From: Stentor roeselii
Lineage: Eukaryota > Ciliophora > Heterotrichea > Heterotrichida > Stentoridae
Length of the DNA stretch: 64,000 bases
Direction of reading: 5' to 3'
Assembly: GCA_006503475.1 (NCBI GenBank)
Contig: RSEH01000081.1
Span: 1 to 64,000, forward strand
Positions within the stretch are counted from its first letter, which is position 1, and each line of letters starts with the position of its first letter. Under the pieces are notes generated by a model. The model was given only the letters and a program-made list of their open reading frames with translations. It did no database searches and was not told the DNA's origin. Of the stretch, positions 54,101-64,000 are shown in pieces. Made by a program: the position numbers and the translations under genes.

Positions 54101-54797
54101 GGGTAGTGCAACTGTCAGTATGGATCAAACTCACTGAGCCACTTTCACATCCGACTGAAAGCAAAGTCCCATCATCACTTACATCAAGACACAAGACATT
54201 CGAGCTAGTTTTCAATTCAGCAGCAGGAAGAGGCTTCGCATAAAACCCTTTAATATTGCTAAGTTCAATCACAGTGACCTCAGCGCGATTCCTACAAAAG
54301 TAAAGGCGATCTTCATTAGTGCCTAGTTTCATAACAACATTCAAAACAACAGAACTATCGATTCCAAGACATGTCGGGGAATAGTCAAGGTCCATCTTGC
54401 CTAAAACCTTCAAAGTGTGGGACTCGAGAAAGAAAAACTCGGACTTGGAACTGCACATGACCACCTGTCGCTCTCCTAATGTGAATAAGACGGAAACGAC
54501 GGAAGAACCTTCGCAAATCTCCTCGTCTTTTGTCTTGTAGTTGGTTGGAACGTTGTAAAGAGCAAGGTTTCCGTGTTGACCTCCGATTATTAGGTTTTCC
54601 TCGTCTTTTGATATATCGAAGCAAACTGGCATGAAATCGAGGTTGATGTTTTGAGGAAGCTGCTTTTGACAATAGGATACCAGCTCGTTTAGACCTGCTG
54701 GAAAATCTTCTGCTTGTTTTTGCTCTTCTCCTGAGGACTGGTCTGATAGAGTTTTTGTTAGCAAGACTTCTAAGGAACTTGGTTTTGAGCCACTCAT
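51153..54797 (-). CDS. WD40-repeat protein fused to a TRP-like ion channel
   Basis: 1214 residues, no stop-containing intron. Residues about 50-640 are a long series of WD40 repeats (for example YLVTSSFDNNVSIWDMKVE and FLLSASLDNEITKW), enough for two propellers. A linker follows, then about six membrane segments between residues 893 and 1085 with the S5-pore-S6 arrangement of TRP-type channels. S6 reads MNPMIMLNLLISILSD, close to the TRP family NxMIMLNLLIA pattern. A cytosolic coiled coil ends the protein. Channels with N-terminal WD40 instead of ankyrin repeats fit a ciliate-type architecture. It is likely a cation channel; gating and membrane are unknown. Confidence 0.8.
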   Translation of the reverse strand: MSGSKPSSLEVLLTKTLSDQSSGEEQKQAEDFPAGLNELVSYCQKQLPQNINLDFMPVCFDISKDEENLIIGGQHGNLALYNVPTNYKTKDEEICEGSSVVSVLFTLGERQVVMCSSKSEFFFLESHTLKVLGKMDLDYSPTCLGIDSSVVLNVVMKLGTNEDRLYFCRNRAEVTVIELSNIKGFYAKPLPAAELKTSSNVLCLDVSDDGTLLSVGCESGSVSLIHTDSCTTLQSTEQYSSRPIILTFGIKRKYLAGGFDDNSVRVWNLDSALSLKYEFNKHTDLISGIAFVNDNRYLVTSSFDNNVSIWDMKVESLPYSLNLYDNKVICFKSSRDGKKVYFSQSRNSVLVWEIPHLHKNARYRKHLHAVNKLIFLPNCFELLSIGSDGQAVLWDFRNDLMQESITLDGNLTNAAIPSDGEYVMITSSKPCIYRWDFKTGVVDEFEFTSTGLTLEFSSDNYTLAVSDSLNRVIVYDADVMERKFILKSHRAHVTALAFVQEDKFLLSASLDNEITKWTLENGERLSVFRGHLNPISAMIVSPESFVISASDEAIIVWNLDGVLIYRMEIRESDAGRIVGLYVSNDNRYLVALQENRVNYWQMDNLSIMFQTDTMEPAHFLAVSRDERFLAVAEGATVFVEENPLNSTSLRIVGKNIGSRHKYMNFIIESQEKDSRAEYSQEYNNWVAVPYMIGVSHVLSFSNRIENLNEALNIDSNKAGYFSTINWENPLSLAIDLEYKNIIDVCLKFMKGELTRGNIRAFASIERCLTALNKIEYPDISKVYDLILYQAEGEHLPAFCLHETELPVLHPSEHLVIIPEEIVGKEFFSSTGRPVVFHQSLCLLDLEMGTASSLEFLQSLLDYGDDKVYNTRIVKEFLTCKWDQITPVVNTQGCLYIIYMFFLSIYTVNFMQDRTFFLLVLFMHLVLFSIELLQLFTDLRNYFWDVWNVIDVLRTSSFFFYTFNFYMYEEGCGYDCLLAVIVFSWLRGISYFRMFTGTRYMVRLLGMVILDMRVFFTILAYSTVGFSFIFYLRNPETEFFIYLMTSYRLDLGDFNTDYTVVFDWVVFFLATMMNPMIMLNLLISILSDTAARVSADNYTANLRELTKMIIEIEKVMFWKKNMNVKHHLHICNFTEDDEIPDKMLEKCKYIKGKLDKMHRKLEVVNSRMEGVNIAHIEGTVKYMIQEQEKIKQEMNANFEVNNNMLAKIGERIGLS

Positions 54798-55057
54798 TAC
54801 TAATTTTAAATTAAACTAATGTTGGAATATGTTGGCTGTGTCTGGAGAATTTAGGAGTTTTTGTGGGAGAGGATAGTAGGATTTTAAAAATTTTGTTAGA
54901 TTAGAGGGTTAGATGTGAAGGTATTCAACCCATTCATCCCCACATGCATTCCAAACAATCAAAAAATTCTTCTCTCACTTCCAACTTCAAATAAATCATA
55001 AAACAATTCATTCCAGTAATACTGACCCATCCTAAATAACCAAATCAACCTTTACAA

Positions 55058-55810
55058 ATGTTTACCAGAACTTCTGCCATAGTCGACCAGCTGATCCAGA
55101 AGTATGAAAGTAGACTAGGAGTAACACTAGACCCCCAAATCCCTCTACAACCCAAGCCAGAAGCCCAGGCTCCCCCCCCAGCAGAGTCCCCCCCCGTCCC
55201 ATGCCCTTCAGTTCCAATTCCTTCAAATCATTCAGAAGAGTCAAAAACCTCGAATCCAATCGAAAAGCCATCTCACGAAGAAGAATCAAAAGTTGACATG
55301 TCAAAAGCTCCATACGAGTTATTTTCACAAATTGACATCCGAGTGGGTAACATCGTTGAATGTTGGAAGCACCCTTCAAGTGACAACCTTTACTGTGAAA
55401 AAATCGACGTGGGTGAAGAAAACGTGAGAGAAATCGGAAGCGGCCTTCAAAAATACGTCCCGATCAGTGATATGGCCGGCCTTGTGCTTGTCATGGCAAA
55501 TTTAAAGCCGAGGAAACTTGCTGGGTTTAATTCTAATGGCATGGTCATGGCTCTTCACAGTGGAGACCTTTTAACTCTGGTTCGACCTGCTGGAGCTGTT
55601 GTCGGAGAACGGGTCGGACTTGATGGAGTCCTTGAAGCTCAAGGAAAAAGTAAAATTCTTCCGCATCTTAATCCTAAGAAAAAAGTACTGGAAAGTTGCA
55701 TTGCTTACTTTGGAACTGATCATGAAGGATTTGCTTGTTTTGGAGTTAAGAGGATGTTGACCAGTGCTGGGTTCATTAAGACTGACTTTCCCAATGCAAG
55801 GATTTCTTAA
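55058..55810 (+). CDS. EMAPII/tRNA-binding-domain protein (AIMP1/Arc1p-like)
   Basis: 250 residues. The first 85 residues are Pro/Ser/Glu-rich and probably disordered. From residue 90 on, the EMAPII-type OB fold is clear: IDIRVGNIVECWKHPSSDNL, EKIDVGE, REIGSGLQKYVP, MANLKPRKLAGFNSNGMVMA, then the beta-barrel extension of AIMP1, Arc1p and the tyrosyl-tRNA synthetase C terminus. These domains bind tRNA and help aminoacyl-tRNA synthetases. The GST-like N-terminal domain of Arc1p is missing. It is divergent from the WD40-channel gene with 260 bp between starts. Confidence 0.88.
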   Translation: MFTRTSAIVDQLIQKYESRLGVTLDPQIPLQPKPEAQAPPPAESPPVPCPSVPIPSNHSEESKTSNPIEKPSHEEESKVDMSKAPYELFSQIDIRVGNIVECWKHPSSDNLYCEKIDVGEENVREIGSGLQKYVPISDMAGLVLVMANLKPRKLAGFNSNGMVMALHSGDLLTLVRPAGAVVGERVGLDGVLEAQGKSKILPHLNPKKKVLESCIAYFGTDHEGFACFGVKRMLTSAGFIKTDFPNARIS

Positions 55811-55881
55811 GGTTTTTAATTAGGGTTAGAGGTTAATAAGTGATTGTAGTGAAAATGATAGGGTTTTAGGAGAATGTTTTA

Positions 55882-57243
55882 TTAATATTTAGATGACTTT
55901 AAAAAATGAAAACCTGTTGATTCTTCAGTTCCTAATTCTTCTGATATATTCAGATGGTCAATCATTTCTCTCACTGTCTTAAATCCTGACTCACGATCAG
56001 CAGTATCTCGAATCACACTCGACCTCAAAGTTCCAAAGCTCGAATGCTGCTTCGACATATAAGCCTTCATAATCAAAGTATGATGTAAAATATTCTCAAG
56101 AGTTGAAAGTTTCTCTGCTAAGTCTGCTTCAGGATCGACGATAACATTAAAAGTTCTTCTTTTTTCAGGGATTTTCTGAAATTTCTCGAAAATTTTCTAA
56201 TTAAAAAATACGTCGATTATTGTTTCTACTCTTAAAAGTGAGTTATTAAGAACAGATGACTTGAATTTCAATACATCGACTCTGTTCTTGATTGATGTGA
56301 CTTGCTTTTTGAGACTTAAGAAAATTTCAGAGCCTTTACTTGTTACTGTTTTTTTTAGACCTTCAAACATGACCGCATTCGTAACACTTAAAGAGTCAAT
56401 TTCTGAGGAAAGGTTCATTATATAAACCTGCACGTCTTTCATTTGATTTTCCGAGTCAATGAATTGTTTAGCTAAGGCAATGTAATCACTTCTTCCAACA
56501 GCAGATAAGATTTTTCCCAGTCCATTTCTGATTTTTTTACAGTTATTTTTATAAGATTTCAACTTTTTCCTCATTGTTTCAGTTCTCATCACTCGAGATT
56601 CCAGTTGTTTTTCAAGTATCGGGATCAGGTCTATTGCACTGAAAGGTCTACTTACAAGTTTCAATAGTTTTTCTGAATGTTTTTTCATTGACTCCAGCTG
56701 GGATTTTTTGAAGTTCATGAAACCTGCCGTGATTTTTTCGAGTTTTCCTGAAAAGTCTAATTTTTCAGTAGTTGACTTGTTGAGAAGCTGATGGATTTTT
56801 TCTTTATTTGATTGCTCCTCGCTTCTTACTCGGAGCTTTTGCTGTGATGAAGCCTTGGCAGTGAATGAGGAGTCTTTAATGTTTTCGTTCAGCTGGCCGA
56901 TTACTCTTCGGAAAGTTGAACCTTCTTGTCGAAGGTCGTCTATTTTTGATTTGAGTTGCTCGTTTTCATTGTGAAGTAAGTTTACTTGGCTTGTTGTGTT
57001 TTCTACCTTTTTCTTTAACTTTGAAAGCGATTTTGATAAGTCTGAAGGACGAACTGATCTTTGGAGAAGCTGCTTTGAGAGTTGGAGTTTGGATTCTAGA
57101 GATTTTATTTGACTGTTTAGAGATATCTCTTCTTGCTTTTCGTTGTGAAGACGTTGGAGATGGTACTCGAGGCTTTGATGTAAGGTGTTGATTGAAGGGT
57201 CTTCTGTTGTGTTTAGGTAAGTGGCATGGGTTATGCGAGACAT
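55882..57243 (-). CDS. Outer-dynein-arm docking-complex-like coiled-coil protein (CCDC114/CCDC63 type)
   Basis: 448 residues in two exons joined by a 15-nt phase-0 intron at 56197-56211 (GTATTTTTTAATTAG); without it the C-terminal 100 residues appear as a separate short frame. The protein is coiled coil for most of its length. A segment near residues 250-295 (SDYIALAKQFIDSENQ...YIMNLSSEID) resembles the conserved core of the ODA1/CCDC114/CCDC63 family (xFIExEDxNFxLFNYVNExNxEIE). That fits a ciliated cell: the docking complex anchors outer dynein arms on axonemal doublets. It is shorter than typical family members. The assignment rests on one motif plus architecture. Confidence 0.6.
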
Positions 57244-58261
57244 GTATTTAAAATTAGAATATATTTAAGATATAGTAGGGATTTGACAGGTTTTGTTGTT
57301 TTATATTAGGTTGGATGATTGATTTTGTATGTTTGAATTGGATGATTTAATTTATGACTTAAGGTTAGAAATTTCTTTATCTTAGGTTATTATAGAACTT
57401 GGATTATTTGTTATTTAACTTGATTAGAATATGGCTTCAGGTATTTGAGAACTCTTTTATTTAGTTAAAATTTATTGATGATTTTTTAAGATATCACAAA
57501 GTATGAGAAATTTTGAATGTTTGTAATGAATATATAAATCAGCTTGCATATCAATTGATCTAGTTTATTATTTCAGAAAATAACAATTTTTCAGGGTCAT
57601 GTCCAGACACTTTTCACTTTCCTTCAACTCCAATCTGAAATTATTTCCGCATTAAATCTTCTGATAAATTATTTATTCTAAATAGTGGCTTATCTTTAAT
57701 TTTCCAAATCTGAGTTATATAAAAAATCCTGCATCAGTTACCAAAGTTAAGACGTCACAGGTATATTTTCCGATGTTCTAACGGCATTTAAACGCGATAT
57801 GCAAGCAGAAATCATTACAAAGGAAGCTTATTAAAAGAAAACCTCAGAGAAATCCAGAAAAATCGAACTAGATGCAGAAATATTTGTGAAAATGTTTGAA
57901 AATATTGAAGCAGAGTAAAACAGCTTAGAATAGAAACCTTAAAAAACCAGTTGCTTTCTACTTAATCACAGTGTCAAGAAATTACCCTAAATGCAAAAAA
58001 CATCTGAAGAAAGAAATATTGAACAAAACAGAGCTTTCAGATCCCAAAATGAAACGAAAATTCAAAGTATACCTTCAAGAGCTTAAAAGATAAGAAATAA
58101 TTAGATAGGCTTAAAATTGATTTTTTTCACAGAGAATGCTGAACTTAAAGATTCTTAACTAATACAAGGAGGAATGAAAGAAAGGAGTTAAAGTAAAACT
58201 TGAATTTATAAAAGTTATTGATTTTTGTATGGTTAAGGTTAATGGCCTATTAATCTAATTA
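57244..58261. other. AT-rich spacer with a TGA-free reading frame
   Basis: No intact gene under the standard code. One plus-strand frame from 57559 to TGA at 58201-58203 has 214 codons with about a dozen TAA/TAG and no TGA (separate entry). Nothing else could be supported. Confidence 0.6.
57559..58203 (+). pseudogene. Possible decayed gene with stops only at TAA/TAG
   Basis: Between TGA at 57556-57558 and TGA at 58201-58203 one frame has TAA or TAG about twelve times but no TGA. The stretch 57780-58080 reads like a charged helical protein (DVLTAFKRDMQAEII, KIELDAEIFVKMFENIEAE, SEERNIEQNRAFRSQNETKI). Either an old gene decayed by CAA/CAG to TAA/TAG changes, or this is a fragment from a ciliate that reads TAR as Gln, or it is chance. 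By a rough estimate, lack of TGA alone is only weakly significant in DNA this AT-rich. Confidence 0.3.
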
Positions 58262-61200
58262 TTATTCTCTGGACTGAATTTCTGGAGAATTGGGCTCATT
58301 CGGAGGTAACTTGGATAATGAATTAAATGGATTTTTTTCAATCTCAATTTCTTTGAGAAAATCGTTGTTGATAACCTCTGGAACTACTTTGGAAATCCAG
58401 TTATCAAGTCTTCCTCTCATTAATTTTTTGCAGCATCCAAGTCTCAAATAAATTTTCGCAATATAATATCCAAAAGTGAAATACCCCCAATAAATAACAA
58501 AAACAAAATTGCTGAAAACCATCAAAATAAACATCATCAATTTCGCCTCATAGGAAAGGCCACCAGTAAGAAAGAACAGTCCAGAATAAATAGTAACTCC
58601 AGAAACAACAATAGCTCTCACCTCAACAACATTCATATGAGAAATACCATAAGGTTCATATTTCACCTGCAAAACATAACTGGAAACAATGATAATAAAA
58701 GCAACTAAAGCTTGCACAGGAATCGAGACATTCTTCAAAAAGACACTAACCGAAACAATTAAAATTTTCTTCAACATAATCACGAATTCCCAGTAAAAGT
58801 GTTTATTTTTAAATCCTTTGTAAAGAAATCCATATTTTAGTTTTTCAGTAATTTCATCTAATCTTGACCTGTTTTTAGTTAAAAAAACAGCAAGGATAAT
58901 AGGAACTCCAATACACCAAACTAGTAAACTGGGTAAAGCAACTGCGATGGTAAACGTGAGATGTCTTCTGGTCCAACACTGAATTGACATTTCATCAATC
59001 ATGAAATATTTTCCTGGAGCAAGTTCTAAGCAGTTAAAAACAGAAAAATTTAATCTTAAAAGACTTGGCTGGAAGAAAAAAAGCTGAACTACTATCGATC
59101 CAATAAATTTTTCCTTGATATTATTACTTTTCATTATTCTTGCCCATAGAAACCAGAATAAAACCAAGAAAACAAAGCAGAAAATAGGAATCAATGAAAA
59201 AAGTACCAACTTTGCAAAAAAACGTTCATTTGTATCTTGAAAAAAACAATCAACTGAAAGAATTTGAGTCGATCCGACAGAAGCTTTTTCTTGAACATCA
59301 AACATTTTTTTAACTTGTAGCGGCCAAGAGAGGTCAAAAGAAATCATTAAAGGAACAATTTGCAAGTAATTCATAAGAATCTTAAAATAAATCGAAATAA
59401 CAGATTCTTCTTTATAAGCTCCCTTGATATTCATAGCAGTAATAAAAACCAAAACCATAACAAAAACAAGAACAACAGCAGCAATAATAACACTATTCTT
59501 ATCTTTATCAAGACATTTACCGCATTGATTTCCTGAAGTTTTCGAATAATTCGGTTGACAAGTCTGACAACAATTTCCTTGATACCCAACTTCACAATTT
59601 TCAGTTCCTCCTTCCACCTTTTCTTCAAGACAAGCGTTACTATTCGGGCATTGAATGAAAGTATCAGTAGTCTTGGAGTATCTCCAGTACCCAGCAGCAG
59701 CTACAAAGCGACTATCTCCATAGCACTTGCCCCCAGGAGGACATTCAAGACACTTTTCCCCAGCCTTCAAGTTATAAGTCCCTTCTTCACACGGCGAGCA
59801 CTTCAATCCCGAATCTTCCACTTCTCCAATTAGACACTTTCGAAGAGCAACTTTTAAGTCAAGTTCGATATTTTTCCCGGAATTATAGTGAAAGTCAGGG
59901 ACTATTGAAAGGTTGAGGAAAGTTCCTGGATGACCGAAAATTGTGAAATTACTGAAAGAAAAAATACCTGATTTACTTATGAACTTTGATAAGCCGGTCA
60001 TTGAGAAGTTTGACTGGTCTTGAAGGATTATCTGAGCAGTTGAATTGAAGTCGGTTTTAGTGGTTTGGTTGTAATGGTCTTGAAGAATGCCGGTGAAGGA
60101 TGAGTTCAACTCTTGACCTGGGGCTAGGGAAAGAATTTCGGAAGTAAGGTTTAATTTTAAATTTATTGCGTAAGATGCGTAGTCAGGACCGTATGATGAT
60201 GAATTGTTGAGGAATTTGTTGTTTTTTAAAGAAGGAAGAGATGAATATGATTGAATTCCTCCTCCACTCTCGGTTGCGATGTTATGTTTGAATATTGAAT
60301 CTGTTATTGAAAGAGTCATATGTAATTCTTGTGATGAATATATTGCTCCTCCTTGTCCATTGTTGGAAATTGCGGAATTATTTTGGAAGGAAGAGTTTTT
60401 TATGGTTAGAATTGAATTTAACACGAAAATTGCACCTCCACTTGAAGCTGAGCAGTTAAAAAAGTGAGAATTGTTGATGGAGAGATGATTGTTTGAGTCT
60501 GAATTTAAGTGTAAACAACCTCCGAAGTTATTGGAAGAAAGATGAGTGAAAGAAGATTCATAGATTTGAACCCCTGAGCATTGTTTACAGTAAACTCCTG
60601 ACCCACTTAATGAAATTCCAGCTGCTTAAGAATTACATTGAATATTGGTCTTTATTATAATGGCCTGAGTGTTTGGACTAAGATAAATAGCAACTCCTAT
60701 AAATTCTTGAATCATAGAGTAATTCAACACAATATCCGCAGAAGATTCTGCCAAGATGAGTTTTCCATCATTTCTTGTAAAAACTTTTTGTATAGAACAT
60801 GATTTTAAAGTGCAACTTGACTGAGAGCATGACAAAAGAGTACCTATATCATACTTAATATCATAAAAATTGCAATAAAAACAACTGAAAAGACTTTCAA
60901 CAATCTTCAAAGCAGAGAACCCACTAGAATCATCTGAAATAATACCAAAGAATTTACTTGAATAAACCACAGCTAAACTTAAAGTTTCAATATAAAGTAA
61001 AGCTCCTTCACCAACTTGACTATGAAACTCGCAATCACAAATAAATACCTCCGAGCTATACATTGCAACCAATGAAGGAGAACTTCGAGCTGAATTATTA
61101 AAGACCTTAACATTGATAAGTGATAACGAGGACTCTAAAATCCAGATACTACCTGACGACTTTGCAGAGTTTTCACTAATGACACTGTTAGAAACAAAAC

Positions 61201-64000
61201 TATTATTACTGCTCACATGCTGCATAAAAATCGCTGACCCGACTTGAGCTTGGTTTTGATAAAAAAAACTATTGTCTATCCCGATTTCAGAATTTTTTTC
61301 ACAATGAATACCTGCTCCATTTACAGTTGCTTTGTTTTTACTAAATATAACACCTGATGAAAATAATTGAGAATTACCTGCAAGATAAATTGTTCCACTT
61401 TCAGCTTGATTTTCAATCAATTTTGATTCGTTTAATATTATCACTCCCTCATTATCTGCAAAGATTGCTGGTCCAAAGTTGTAAGAATTGTTAAAAAAAG
61501 TAGAGTTGAAATCAAAATAATGAGATTTTTCTACTCTAAGTGATTGTCCTTGGTTATTTAAAAAAGAAGTTGCTGTTGTATTCAAGTGAGATGATTTTGA
61601 AGCATCTGATACAAAAATTAAAGTTTCTGCAATATTTGAACTAAAGTAACAGTCATTAAGTGATATAACTGATGTGCCTGTAAATGAAAACAAGTATCTT
61701 GAACAAGAGTTCTCTTCAATTTTACAAGAATTGATTGTAAAAACTCCTGAGTTGCTAGCACATGAAAGAATCTGGCCTTGATTATTGTAAAATTTACAGG
61801 AATCGATTTTTATTGATTCATCTGGATCATAAGCGATGGAAGAGTCAATCGAAAGAAGAGAATCAGTTGTCTCAAAATCACTCACAACCACGTCTGAAAT
61901 ATCTAAATGGATTGAATTAAGTGAAAATGATTCTAAAGAAAGAATTGAACCTTTTCCACCGGTGAAGGTCGAATCTGATATGAGTAAAGAACTTGGAGAA
62001 TTTATGACGATTGCGAAGAAGGCTTTTTTGAGAGACTTGGAAGAACTTGAAGTGAATTTGGAAATGCTGATACTTGGGCTTTCTTCTATTGTAAGACTGC
62101 CTGAGCACGATTCAACAATAATTGATTTTAAAATTACTGAGCCTGTCGTTGAAATTTGTTTTATTAACCCAAGAAAACCGTTTTGAGCTTCAAGTGATCT
62201 TAAGTTAACACTCTCAATCAATAAAGTCTCCTGAAACTGAAAGATTACGAATCCATCTCCAGAAGCTACATACCCATCAGAAATCGTCATTTCTTGTATT
62301 ATTATCGATAAAAACTTAGGAAAAACCAAAACTGCTGATTTAATATTTTTCACTATAAGGTCTTTCAACTCAGCTGTATAAGAACTGCTGAAATAAATCA
62401 AGGGTTGATCATTATCAATCGTAGGGAAACTGTAAGGATTTAAATATTCTGAAAATGTTTCAAAAAAATAATTATCAAACAAACTTTCTCCATCAACAGC
62501 ATCACTGAAAACATCTTCAATATTAACAGAGTTTATCTTTAAGTTACAATCAAAAGTTGCATAAATAAGTGATTCAACTGAATTGTTTTTAAAACTATCT
62601 GAACTTAAAGAAAACTCATTCAAATTTCGACACTCTTGTGACTCTTCACTGTCAGTTTCAGTGGCCTTAAAAAAAATAACCTGAGCTTTGACAACATTTA
62701 AATAAAATTCGTTATTTTTCATTGAAAAGATCAGACAATTAGTCCCATGGCTTATATCAAAGATCTTTTCTACGAAGTTGTAAAGAAAGTGATTATTTGT
62801 AATGAAAATTTCTACTTTTTCAACATTTTCAAAAACAGTGCCGAGGTCGACTTGATTCAAGGAGACAGCCGATGATGAAATGGAATTAGTATGAAAAGTG
62901 CAGTTCTCAATATTTAAACTTTTTACTGACTTAAGAGACATGAAGTAATTTGACTTTGAATTCATGATGTTTTCCTTGAAAGTCACCTGGGATATGTTTA
63001 CTTTAAGAACGCTTCTTATGAACAAAAAACCTCCAAGGTTGTATTTTGAGTTTAATTTATATCCGAAATTTAGCAATGAAACTACTCCTCCAAGGTAGTC
63101 AAACGAAGAAATGACTTTTGAATTACTTGATTGGATTATGTATGAGTTTTTAGACGGTAGAATATGATGAAAGTTGACATTTATCAGTTTTAAGCTCCCG
63201 CCGTCAAGGCCGATCAAGCTTTTAAACTCAAGAGTCATTTTTTCAAAAGTAACATTCTAAATATTTTTTACAATTAGCAGAAGAACTCCAGAGCTTTTAA
63301 CAATAAAGAACTCAAAGTTTTGAAACAAGTCACAATTGCCTGAATATCAATTACCTAGACTATTTGATATCAATTCACTACAACTGGAGCATGTTGGACA
63401 TTGAGCAAAAGAGTAGTTATGTTTAAAAATGATATTTTCTACAGTAAATGTATTATGAACAGTGAAATTAACGAGTTCTTTCGAAAAGTAAATAATTGGG
63501 TAATTTCCACTTTGAATACAATTTGTTTCAGCCTCTTGACAGTAATAAGGCTTTAAAGTCAAGAAATCATATTCTCTTTTTCTTAAGCTTTCTAGTCCTC
63601 CAGTAGGGTCCTTTAGCAGTTTATTTTCTAAACTAAGTAAAAATATGGTTGTATTGCTATACCTGACCCTCTTAATAGCCTCTTGGAGGTTGTTAAAAGG
63701 ATTACTTCTAGAACCATCACCAGATAAGGTTTTGTTACTGTCCACAAACATTTCTTGGTTAACAATACTAGAATTTTTATCACTAAAGTCGTAATAACAG
63801 GCAAGATTATCACATGCTTGGTTGTAAATCCCGTTGTTCACATCGCTTAAAGCACATCCAGGTGCACAAAAGTAAGAAGAACATACTATTTTCTTTCTCA
63901 AACAATCAAATGCAGTGCAATCTACCTTGCAAGCTTGAGGAGTGTTCCATCTGGAAAAACAAGTATCAGGGCACTTTAACGCACATTCAATTCTTTCATT
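58262..64000 (-). CDS. Large beta-helix, Cys-rich, multi-pass membrane protein, 5' end outside the window
   Basis: At least 1897 residues; the frame is open to the window edge. Three 15-nt introns join pieces that otherwise look separate: 63340-63354 (GTAATTGATATTCAG, phase 1), 63257-63271 (GTAAAAAATATTTAG, phase 0) and 60622-60636 (GTAATTCTTAAGCAG, phase 1). The N-terminal part has a Cys-rich segment, then more than 900 residues of short repeats of the right-handed beta-helix type (recurring SxFxxNxA and GGAI patterns, as in Pmp-like proteins). A second Cys-rich module follows (CSPCEEGTYNLKAGEKCLEC). About eight membrane segments lie in the C-terminal 400 residues. It is a surface protein of unknown role. 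Similar beta-helix, Cys-rich and multi-pass architectures occur in other ciliate proteins. Confidence 0.75.

Noticed and set aside
55882-56076. Small separate gene downstream of the docking-complex-like gene
   Set aside because: It is the second exon of that gene, in frame after a 15-nt intron.
60626-63238. Separate genes for the pieces at 58262-60424, 60626-63238 and 63347-64000
   Set aside because: Each gap is a 15-nt intron with A at position 10, and the repeat pattern continues across.
1-64000. Mobile elements, tRNA or rRNA genes, CRISPR arrays, telomere repeats
   Set aside because: I searched by eye for terminal repeats, transposase or reverse-transcriptase motifs, cloverleaf patterns and telomeric runs and saw none.

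Overview
The window looks like macronuclear DNA of a heterotrich ciliate, most like Stentor. Two things point there. First, conserved genes end in all three standard stops: TAG in the DEAH helicase, methylmalonyl-CoA mutase and the dynamin-like GTPase, TAA in many genes, TGA in NCBP2. The code is therefore standard, not the Gln/Trp-reassigned codes of other ciliates. Second, reading frames that appear broken by stops are restored by removing GT..AG introns of exactly 15 nt. I count 24 of these, and every one has A at intron position 10 (probable branch point). Many apparent gene ends in a naive translation are these introns.

Layout. 2-731: 3' end of a coiled-coil gene cut by the window edge, with a tandem array of intron-like repeats inside it. 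732-2597: AT-rich spacer with a possible decayed coding relic. 2598-14897 and 18092-31144: a head-to-tail pair of paralogous giant receptor genes (about 4064 and 4315 codons). Each has a signal peptide, a long array of roughly 200-residue beta-sandwich-like repeats, a Cys-rich region, a REJ-like region, a GPS/GAIN cleavage motif and a short multi-pass membrane part like the TM1-5 part of polycystin-1. In the first part of both proteins a 15-nt phase-0 intron sits at nearly every repeat border. The second paralog has one in-frame TGA. The spacer between them (14898-18091) and the one after them (31145-32644) hold decayed coding sequence.

32645-57243 is a compact housekeeping block: a hypothetical gene, DEAH helicase, succinyl-CoA synthetase beta, dynamin-like GTPase, zinc-finger protein, secreted PSI-like protein, otubain-like/RING protein, SHAQKYF Myb, NCBP2, TFIIA gamma, VPS9 protein, methylmalonyl-CoA mutase, FYVE-like coiled-coil protein, MUL1-like ligase, a twin CX9C protein, a DegT-family aminotransferase, a WD40-TRP-like channel, an EMAPII-domain protein and an outer-dynein-arm docking-complex-like coiled coil. 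Neighbours often abut or overlap at their stop codons. 57244-58261 is a spacer with a long TGA-free frame. 58262-64000 is the 3' part of a beta-helix, Cys-rich, multi-pass membrane protein that runs off the right edge.

Functionally, methylmalonyl-CoA mutase makes succinyl-CoA and succinyl-CoA synthetase uses it, so the two steps at the end of propionate catabolism lie about 9 kb apart. The giant paralogs look like cell-surface adhesion or recognition receptors. The most informative features are the intron biology (15 nt, one candidate of 14 nt, introns without stops, one intron that seems to have arisen from coding sequence) and independent repeat expansion in the two receptors. No tRNA, rRNA, CRISPR or clear mobile element was seen.
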